10,869 nt of DNA from Paracoccaceae bacterium (GTDB lineage: Bacteria > Pseudomonadota > Alphaproteobacteria > Rhodobacterales > Rhodobacteraceae). The notes beneath the pieces were generated by a model. It ran no database searches, was not told the origin of the DNA, and worked only from the letters and a program-made list of their open reading frames with translations. Made by a program: the position numbers and the translations under genes. The stretch spans positions 1 through 10,869 of the forward strand of contig PWWF01000003.1 in the NCBI GenBank assembly GCA_003561595.1. Reading direction: 5' to 3'. Positions within the stretch are counted from its first letter, which is position 1. Each line of letters begins with the position of its first letter. This document shows, in pieces, positions 5,731 to 10,869 of the stretch.

Positions 5731-7170
5731 TCAGACCAGCAGCAACAGGATCAGCCCGCAAAGCGCAGCATAGCCCAGCACCGGGGCCAATGTGCGCCGC
5801 AGCACGGCCCCCTCCTGCCCTGACAGCCCCACAGTCGCCGTGCCCGCGATGATGTTATGCGGCGCGATCGCATTGCCGATCGCGGCCCCCACCCCCTGCG
5901 CCGCCGCCATCATCACCAGCGGCAGGTCCAGCGCGCGGGCTGTTGCGGCCTGAAACTCGGTGAACAGGATGTTGGACGCCGTGGCCGATCCGCTGACGAA
6001 TGTGCCCAATGCCCCCACCGCAGGCGCAAGCAGCGGCCAGAGCGAACCGGCCGCCGCTGCGCCCGCTGCCGCCTGCTCGATCAGCCCCCCCTGCACCATC
6101 AGCCGCGCCAGCATCAGCATGACCAGCAGCGCCAGCGCCACGGGTGCAAGCCGGCGTATCGCGGCCGCAACCGCAGGGCCCAGCACGGCCACGCGCCCTG
6201 TCAGCAGGCTGGAGGCCACGAGCCCCAGCACCAGCAATGTGCCGGGGTGATACAGCGGCGCGATCCCGCCCGAGAATGCGCCCCAGTCCCAGCCCCACCA
6301 CAGGCCAGACAGCCATGCCTGCACAGACGCGATCAACCGTGTCAGCAGCACCAGACACAGGATCAACAGATAGGGCATCAGATCGGCCAGGTGCCAGCCA
6401 CCCCCCGCCCCCTTGCGCCGGACCATCAGCGCGAACAGCGCGCCACCGATCAGCGCGCCGCCAAGGCTGGGCAGTTCCGGCCCCGCCAGCCAGGCCAGCG
6501 CCAGCGCGGGCAGCGCAAAACACCCCGCCGCCAACAGCGCCAGCCCGACCTGCCTGCGCGACAGTGGCCCCTCGCTGGCCAGCCGCATCACCGCCAGGGC
6601 CAGGAGCGGCAGCGGCACCAGGTGCAGCGCCATGGTCCAGCCTGCCAGCGCACGCGCGCTCAGGTCCAGCAACGCGACCTGCGCCAGCGCCGGTGTCCCG
6701 ACCGCCCCGAAGGACACGCCGCCTGCATGGCCCAGAAGCGCCAGCGCCACGGCCCGCACTGGCGCAAAGCCCAGGCCCACCAGCAAGGGCGCGGCCAGCG
6801 CGACCGGGGTGCCGAAACCTGCCGCCCCTTCCATGAACAGCCCGAAGAACCACGCAATCAGCAGGGCCTGCACGGCACGGTCATCGCTGATCCGGGCCAG
6901 CGCCGCGCGCAACCGGTCCAGCGCGCCCACGCGTGATTGCAACTCATAAATCGCCAGCGCGGGCAGGATGATCCACAGGATCGTCGCGGTGCTGCTGGCC
7001 GCTTCCAGCGCGACGCCCGCCAGCAAGCGCCCCTCCAGCCCCATGCCGCCCCAGACCACCGCAAGTGCGACCGCCAGCCCCGCCGCCCCGGCCAGAGCCG
7101 CGCGCCAGTGCAGCACCGCCATGGCGAGCAGCACGACCAGAAGCGGCAGGCTTGCAAGCGCGGCCTGCAT
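5731..7170 (-). CDS. Lactate permease family (LctP/LldP-type) transporter
   Basis: A 479-residue inner-membrane protein made almost entirely of hydrophobic segments (about a dozen). It matches the lactate permease family, which carries L-/D-lactate or glycolate with protons. Recognisable family signatures are EGAAGFGTPVALAAP (from residue 114), a C-terminal GTFVSGSATASN stretch, and AIGNAIAPHNIIAG followed by VGLSGQEG. At 479 residues it is shorter than E. coli LldP (about 550), within the range of compact alphaproteobacterial members as far as I know. The open frame extends to 7269, but the first 33 residues are read out of frame from the ldhA end and are not membrane-like. The ATG at 7170 gives a proper N-terminal helix and lies one base after the ldhA stop (TAG-G-ATG). 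There is no independent Shine-Dalgarno, so translation is probably coupled to ldhA. The ldhA neighbour makes lactate the likeliest substrate; other 2-hydroxy acids are possible. Confidence 0.85.
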   Translation of the reverse strand: MQAALASLPLLVVLLAMAVLHWRAALAGAAGLAVALAVVWGGMGLEGRLLAGVALEAASSTATILWIILPALAIYELQSRVGALDRLRAALARISDDRAVQALLIAWFFGLFMEGAAGFGTPVALAAPLLVGLGFAPVRAVALALLGHAGGVSFGAVGTPALAQVALLDLSARALAGWTMALHLVPLPLLALAVMRLASEGPLSRRQVGLALLAAGCFALPALALAWLAGPELPSLGGALIGGALFALMVRRKGAGGGWHLADLMPYLLILCLVLLTRLIASVQAWLSGLWWGWDWGAFSGGIAPLYHPGTLLVLGLVASSLLTGRVAVLGPAVAAAIRRLAPVALALLVMLMLARLMVQGGLIEQAAAGAAAAGSLWPLLAPAVGALGTFVSGSATASNILFTEFQAATARALDLPLVMMAAAQGVGAAIGNAIAPHNIIAGTATVGLSGQEGAVLRRTLAPVLGYAALCGLILLLLV

Positions 7171-7171
7171 C

Positions 7172-8170
7172 CTAGTCGGGCGGGCGGACAGGGTGCAGCG
7201 GCGTGCCGTCCTGCCCGAAACGGGTGATATTGGCGATTGTCGTCCCGGCAATCGCGCGCAGCGCCTCACGCGTGAAGAACCCCTGATGGCCGGTGATCAG
7301 CACATTGGGAAAGGTCAGCAGCCGGGCAAAGACATCATCGGGGATATAGCTTTGCGACAGATCCTCGAAGAACAGATCGCCCTCTTCCTCATAGACATCC
7401 AGCCCCAGCGCCCCGATCTGCCCCGATTTCAGCCCGCGAATGACCGCGCGCGTATCGACCACCGCCCCGCGCGAGGTATTGACCAGCATCACCCCGGGCT
7501 TCATCCGCGCGATGGCGTCGTCATCGATCAGATGATGCGTCTCGGGCGTCAGCGGGCATTGCAGGGTGATGATATCGGCGCGGCCCAGCAATTCGCCCCG
7601 GTCCACATAGCGCAGGCCAAGCGCCTCCAGGTCCGGGTCGGGGGCCGGGTCGCTGGCCAGAACCTCGCAGCCGAACCCCAGCAATATCCGCGCAAGGACC
7701 GCGCCGATCAGCCCGGTGCCGACAATGCCCGCGACCTTGCCATGCATGTCAAAGCCCATCAGCCCGTCCAGCGCGAAATTCCCCTCGCGCACGCGGTTAT
7801 AGGCGCGGTGGGTCTTGCGGTTCAGCGCAAGGATCAGCGCGACCGTGTGTTCGGCGACCGCATGGGGCGAATAGGCGGGCACGCGGGCAACAGCGATCCC
7901 GGCAGCCGCTGCCGCGCGCAGATCGACATGGTTGAACCCGGCCGAGCGCAGCGCGATCAGGCGCACGCCCATCTGCTCCAGCACCGCGATCACGCCTGCG
8001 CCCAGATCGTCATTGACGAAGGCGCAGATCACATCTGCCCCCTGCGCCAGACGCGCCGTATCGGCGTTCAGCCGTGCCTCGTGAAACTGCAGATCCAGCG
8101 TGGCGCCCTGCGCGGCCTCGCGCAGGAACACCATGTCATGCGGCTTGGCGCTGAAAATATCGACACGCAT
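7172..8170 (-). CDS. ldhA: D-lactate dehydrogenase, NAD-dependent (LdhA-type 2-hydroxyacid dehydrogenase)
   Basis: A 332-residue cytosolic enzyme, close in length to E. coli LdhA (329). It reduces pyruvate to D-lactate with NADH, or the reverse. The LdhA subgroup marks are clear: FVNDD (51-55), [11 protein letters not shown] (74-84), [12 protein letters not shown] (97-108), the NAD-binding GTGLIG (151-156), NTSRGA (231-236), [13 protein letters not shown] (258-270) and GHQGF (294-298). The predicted catalytic set R234, E263 and H295 is intact. The ATG at 8170 is preferred to a TTG at 8188 because GAGGG sits 5 bases upstream and MRVDIFSAK aligns with the family's first strand. It is followed after one base by the lactate-permease-family gene. 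That coupling suggests a lactate production/export or uptake/oxidation module. The direction of use and D-stereospecificity are inferred from the family. Confidence 0.92.
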   Translation of the reverse strand: MRVDIFSAKPHDMVFLREAAQGATLDLQFHEARLNADTARLAQGADVICAFVNDDLGAGVIAVLEQMGVRLIALRSAGFNHVDLRAAAAAGIAVARVPAYSPHAVAEHTVALILALNRKTHRAYNRVREGNFALDGLMGFDMHGKVAGIVGTGLIGAVLARILLGFGCEVLASDPAPDPDLEALGLRYVDRGELLGRADIITLQCPLTPETHHLIDDDAIARMKPGVMLVNTSRGAVVDTRAVIRGLKSGQIGALGLDVYEEEGDLFFEDLSQSYIPDDVFARLLTFPNVLITGHQGFFTREALRAIAGTTIANITRFGQDGTPLHPVRPPD

Positions 8171-8200
8171 CGCAACCCTCTGTCTCAAATCCCTGTCCGC

Positions 8201-8229
8201 AGGATAGGACCAGAGGCACAGGCCAGCAA
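8201..8229 (-). promoter_or_regulatory. Possible promoter of ldhA-permease pair
   Basis: On the minus strand TTGCTG (8224-8229) and TATCCT (8201-8206) are separated by 17 bases, an acceptable sigma-70 pair (3/6 and 4/6 to consensus). It would start transcription about 25 bases before the ldhA ATG. It lies in the 60-base gap after the serine-hydrolase gene. In GC-rich DNA such matches are weak evidence, and read-through from the upstream genes is equally possible. Confidence 0.35.
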
Positions 8230-8230
8230 G

Positions 8231-9451
8231 TCAGGGCTGATCCGGCGCATCCGGGCTGCTGAAACTGCGGGCAATGGCGCGAAAGGCGGCGATTGTCTCA
8301 TGGTCGTTATCGTCGAATTCCGGGTCCGTGCTGGTTTTCACGATCACCACCTCGCGCGTGGGATCGACATAGACATATTGCCCCCAGACGCCGATCGCCG
8401 TGAAATCGCCCTGCGGGTCCTCGGGGATCCACCATTTGTAGCCATAGCCAAAGGTCCAGTCGCTGGCCGGGTTCTCGCCCGGTTGCAGATGCGCGGCCTC
8501 TGGCGTGACCGAGGCCGCGACCCAGTCTGCGGGCACGATCTGGCGCCCCTCGCGCGCGCCGCCCTCCAGATACAGCCGCCCGAAGCGGGCATAATCGCGC
8601 AGCGTGGCGTTCAGGCAGCACAGCGCAATCTCGCGGCCCGTGCGATCCGTGCTCCATGTCGCATCCGCTTCGGCCCCCATGGGTGCCCAGAGGCGCGTGG
8701 CCAGATAGTCTGCGACGCGCTCGCCTGTCGCGGCCTCCAGCACAAGGCCCAGCGCCATCGTGTCGGAACTGGCATAGGCATTGAACTCGCCCGGCCCGCG
8801 ATCGGATTGCAGCGCGGCGATGCTGTCCTCGATCGGCGTGCCAAAGGCCATGGCGCGGAAGAACAGCATGTTGATATCCGAGCGCGGGTTGTCATAATCC
8901 TCATCAAAGGCAACGCCCGAGGACATGGTCAGCGCATCCGCGATGGGCACATCCGCATAGCCCGACTCTGCCAGCGCGGGCACATAATCGCCAATCGGGT
9001 CGCTCAGCGATGCGATATGGCCTTCCTCCACTGCAATACCGATCAACGCCGAAAGCACCGATTTCGCGACTGACCACGAGGTGAAAAGCGCGCTGTCATC
9101 CGCGCCCAGGCGATATTCCTCATGCGTGATCGCGCCGCGATGGACGACCAGAAGCCCGGTTGCCTCGGTCCGGTCCAGAAAGGCCGCCAGATCATGCGTA
9201 TTGCCGCCGAAATCATAACTGTCGGGCAGGGGCTGCGGGGCGTGATCGAAAGCCCAGACATCCGCGCCGCGCGGGACCGCGCGCGCCGGGAATATCGCAT
9301 CCATATTGCGGAAATTCTCGGCGCGGGTGGCGTCGGAAAACAGGGTGATGCCAGCCCAGTAGGGGCTTTGACGCAGCCAGAGGAACCCGGCAAGCCCCAG
9401 GATGATCAGCCCGGCCATGGCCCAGCCGAGGAAGCGGAACAGACGTTTCAT
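8231..9451 (-). CDS. Membrane-anchored serine hydrolase, beta-lactamase/esterase fold (SxxK family)
   Basis: A 406-residue protein of the class C beta-lactamase-like superfamily (Pfam Beta-lactamase; relatives include esterase EstB, 6-aminohexanoate-oligomer hydrolase and D-Ala peptidases). The N-terminus MKRLFRFLGW followed by a hydrophobic stretch to about residue 26 is an uncleaved anchor or signal, so the domain should face the periplasm. The catalytic SVAK is at 127-130 (nucleophile S127, K130), in FTSWSVAKSVLSALIG. The second motif is probably YAS at 226-228, and LTMSSGV (175-180) is typical of the family. GVWGQYVYVDP (354-364) sits where the third KTG/HxG-like motif would be, as in 6-aminohexanoate hydrolase-type members. 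True beta-lactamase activity is not implied and the substrate is unknown. The ATG at 9451 has GGAG about 10 bases upstream. The frame stays open to 10168, but that upstream part is a shadow of the next gene. It lies 20 bases downstream of the DUF2306-like gene, so the two are probably one operon. Confidence 0.87.
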   Translation of the reverse strand: MKRLFRFLGWAMAGLIILGLAGFLWLRQSPYWAGITLFSDATRAENFRNMDAIFPARAVPRGADVWAFDHAPQPLPDSYDFGGNTHDLAAFLDRTEATGLLVVHRGAITHEEYRLGADDSALFTSWSVAKSVLSALIGIAVEEGHIASLSDPIGDYVPALAESGYADVPIADALTMSSGVAFDEDYDNPRSDINMLFFRAMAFGTPIEDSIAALQSDRGPGEFNAYASSDTMALGLVLEAATGERVADYLATRLWAPMGAEADATWSTDRTGREIALCCLNATLRDYARFGRLYLEGGAREGRQIVPADWVAASVTPEAAHLQPGENPASDWTFGYGYKWWIPEDPQGDFTAIGVWGQYVYVDPTREVVIVKTSTDPEFDDNDHETIAAFRAIARSFSSPDAPDQP

Positions 9452-9471
9452 GATACAAATCTCCGGTCGGG

Positions 9472-10104
9472 TCAGTTGGTCTGGGCGGGACGCAGGATGC
9501 GCGCGTTCCACCAGAAGATGACGGGGGTGATCAGCGCGGTCGGCCCCAGCCAGATCACCAGTTGCGGCAGGAAGGTCACATTGACGGCAAGGGTCGCGGT
9601 GACGGTCGCGATGCTGCCCGCCATCATCCGCGTCAGATGACGCGCGATGCGCGGCTTGCCGGTGATGGGCCCCTTCGCCCAGTCGCGCCAGTCCGACAGC
9701 GCGAGCGTCAGCCCGATGGCGCCAAAGACCATGAGCGTGATCGGTTGCGCCCCGCCGCCTTGCAGCCCTGTCGCGCCAAGACCCAGCATCACCACCCCGG
9801 TCAGCGCCATCACGCCCCCGGCCAGATGATCGCCCATGCGCGGGCGGCCATCGCGCAACACCCCCGCGCGCCAGCCGGTCAACACCAGGTAAAAGCTGAA
9901 AATGGCGATCACCAGAAGGAACAGGTTGGGCCAGACATAGACAAGCGGAAAGGTCGTCAGCGTGACCACCAGCATGGCGATCACATAGCCCTGCCCGGCC
10001 CGGCGATGCGCAAGGCCCCCCTTGGTCGTGCCCAGCGCCAGCCCGGCCGTGGCAAGGGCCGTGAACCCTGCCAGAATATGCAATGTCAGGATTGCGTCGA
10101 TCAT
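9472..10104 (-). CDS. DUF2306-like integral membrane protein
   Basis: A 210-residue hydrophobic protein with about seven membrane segments. It starts MIDAILTLHILAGFTALATA, then has a short loop TTKGGLAHRRAGQGYV before the second span. The pattern 'HxxAGF...L...KGG..HRRAG..YV' resembles the DUF2306 membrane family. Histidines recur near helix ends (H9, the HRR loop, GDHLAGG, RHLTRMMAG), which could be ligands for haem or metal, but that is only a suggestion from spacing. Function of the family is unknown to me. The ATG at 10104 is chosen because it starts a clean first helix and has GGAG 9-10 bases upstream; the longer open frame to 10206 adds a non-membrane, out-of-style leader. It is the first gene of a run with the serine hydrolase 20 bases downstream, and it is divergent from the LytTR gene. 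Confidence 0.72.
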   Translation of the reverse strand: MIDAILTLHILAGFTALATAGLALGTTKGGLAHRRAGQGYVIAMLVVTLTTFPLVYVWPNLFLLVIAIFSFYLVLTGWRAGVLRDGRPRMGDHLAGGVMALTGVVMLGLGATGLQGGGAQPITLMVFGAIGLTLALSDWRDWAKGPITGKPRIARHLTRMMAGSIATVTATLAVNVTFLPQLVIWLGPTALITPVIFWWNARILRPAQTN

Positions 10105-10223
10105 GGTCCCGTCTCCGTATTGTGTCGGCCCGGACGGGATGGGGCACGGGGCGCTGATCGCGCAACACAGGCTGCGCAAAGGCATGGAGAAATGCGTGAA
10201 TGACATGCTAATCTGCGCTCACG
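10105..10223. promoter_or_regulatory. Divergent regulatory region between the DUF2306-like gene and the LytTR gene
   Basis: These 119 bases must hold promoters for both directions. On the plus strand, TAATCT at 10209-10214 could be a -10, which would start transcription almost at the LytTR ATG. A 9-base direct repeat flanks that position and is listed separately. On the minus strand TTGCGC occurs twice (complement of 10171-10176 approximately and of 10183-10188 approximately), and I cannot assign a firm -35/-10 pair for the DUF2306-like gene. Confidence 0.4.
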
Positions 10224-10232
10224 ATGCGTGAA
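10192..10232 (+). repeat. Pair of 9-bp direct repeats around the LytTR gene start
   Basis: ATGCGTGAA occurs at 10192-10200 and again at 10224-10232, 32 bases apart start to start (about three helical turns). The match continues imperfectly for a few bases (TGA against CGA). LytTR-domain proteins bind imperfect direct repeats spaced by whole helical turns, so this could be an autoregulatory site. The second copy overlaps the first codons of the LytTR gene. Chance repetition in a short region is possible. Confidence 0.5.
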
Positions 10233-10869
10233 CGAATTATGGGATGGGGCAGACGGCTGGCAGGTCCGTTGGCCGTGGCGCTGGTGCTGGGGCTGATCGG
10301 GCCGTTCGGCACCTATGCCCTGCTGCCGCTGGGGCCGCGGCTGGGCTACTGGCTGGCTGTGGTCGCGTTGAACTGGGTTCTGTGCGATATCGCCGTGCGC
10401 GCGGTCGAGCGCGCCATGCCCGACGGGGTCGCGCTGCGCCGTCTGGCCGTGCCCTTGGCGGGGGCGCTTGCGGCCTCGGTCCCGGCGACGGGGGTGGTGA
10501 CGCTGGCAAACGGCCTGTCGGGGATCGGCTGGCCCGAGGCGGTGCTGACGCTTTACGCGCAAGTGCTGCTGCTTCTGGCCGCGATCACCCTGCCCGTCTA
10601 TACGCTGGTCGATCTGCAGGAAACACTGCGCGATGCAGCACCGCCAGAGCCCGAGACCCGGAACGGGCTCGCCCTGTTTCAGGCGCGTCTGCCGCGCCCG
10701 CTGGACGGGCAATTGCTGTGTCTGGAAATGCAGGACCATTATCTGAATGTGCATACCAGCGCGGGCAGCGAGTTGATCCTGTGCCGGATGGAGGATGCCG
10801 CGCGCGAACTGGGCCCGCTGGGCCAGCGCGTGCACCGGTCCTGGTGGGTGGCCGATGCCGCCCGCGACC
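10224..10869 (+). CDS. Membrane-anchored LytTR-domain transcriptional regulator (partial, C-terminus off the edge)
   Basis: About 215 codons of a plus-strand gene are visible and it runs out of the window. The N-terminal half has about four hydrophobic segments (roughly residues 12-35, 41-58, 74-98 and 105-128). A short polar linker rich in E and P follows (132-147), then a LytTR DNA-binding domain starting near residue 149. Its recognisable core is LCLEMQDHYLNVHTSAG, then LILCRMEDAARELG and VHRSWWVA. There is no receiver domain, so it is not a classical two-component regulator; signals probably come through the membrane part. An in-frame stop (TAA, 10209-10211) leaves ATG 10224 as the first possible start. 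It has no Shine-Dalgarno, so the mRNA may be leaderless, or translation may begin at the ATG at 10239 (residue 6). It is divergent from the DUF2306/serine-hydrolase genes, its most likely targets besides itself. The final LytTR residues are missing from the window. Confidence 0.85.
   Translation, partial: MRERIMGWGRRLAGPLAVALVLGLIGPFGTYALLPLGPRLGYWLAVVALNWVLCDIAVRAVERAMPDGVALRRLAVPLAGALAASVPATGVVTLANGLSGIGWPEAVLTLYAQVLLLLAAITLPVYTLVDLQETLRDAAPPEPETRNGLALFQARLPRPLDGQLLCLEMQDHYLNVHTSAGSELILCRMEDAARELGPLGQRVHRSWWVADAARD

Noticed and set aside
5442..5852. Small plus-strand ORFs through the convergent gap (136 and 107 codons)
   Set aside because: They cover the inverted repeats and the end of the permease gene antisense. 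Proline/arginine-rich composition and no ribosome site suggest they are not genes.
7171..7269. Upstream extension of the permease frame
   Set aside because: The 33 extra residues overlap the ldhA end and are arginine-rich. The start after the ldhA stop gives a normal first helix.
6968..9073. 701-codon open frame on the plus strand
   Set aside because: It runs antisense across three genes (permease, ldhA, serine hydrolase) and their boundaries, with no recognisable domain or ribosome site.
9452..10168. Upstream extension of the serine-hydrolase frame (645 codons in total)
   Set aside because: The extension overlaps the DUF2306-like gene in another frame. The true start at 9451 is followed by a clear membrane anchor.

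Overview
GC-rich (by eye about two-thirds G+C) chromosomal DNA, most likely from an alphaproteobacterium of the Rhodobacteraceae. The evidence is family-level protein resemblance: an AcuI close to the Rhodobacter enzyme as I remember it, a CueR with alphaproteobacterial codon use, and a membrane-anchored LytTR regulator. Coding density is high and every strong gene call has a G/C-rich third position. I see no tRNA, rRNA, CRISPR array, insertion sequence or phage gene.

Layout. (1) 1-632, minus strand: the N-terminal part of an alpha/beta-hydrolase-family membrane protein that runs off the left edge. (2) 633-783: intergenic, with a perfect 15-bp tandem triplication. (3) 784-2478, minus strand: an unrecognised six-helix-type membrane protein followed by acuI (acryloyl-CoA reductase). 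(4) 2557-5493, plus strand: a copper-efflux operon, copA-cueR, behind a recognisable CueR operator/promoter. The two genes overlap by ATGA. (5) 5494-5730: a convergent gap filled with nested inverted repeats, including a long palindromic element. (6) 5731-8170, minus strand: ldhA (D-lactate dehydrogenase), then a lactate-permease-family transporter after a 1-base gap. (7) 8231-10104, minus strand: a DUF2306-like membrane protein and a membrane-anchored SxxK serine hydrolase, possibly at the head of the same transcription run. (8) 10224-10869, plus strand: a divergent membrane-bound LytTR transcription factor, cut by the right edge.

How the genes work together. copA-cueR should be a self-contained Cu(I) detoxification circuit: CueR senses cytosolic Cu(I) through C112/C120 and switches on the promoter that drives both the pump and itself. 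ldhA-lctP looks like a lactate module: pyruvate to D-lactate inside the cell, with carriage of lactate or a related 2-hydroxy acid across the membrane. The LytTR gene, its paired 9-bp direct repeats and the divergent DUF2306-hydrolase genes may form a small regulatory unit, but that is inference. I found no convincing wholly new multi-gene system. The least explained parts are the palindromic element at 5539-5676, the repeats around the LytTR start, and the tandem repeat at 696-745.
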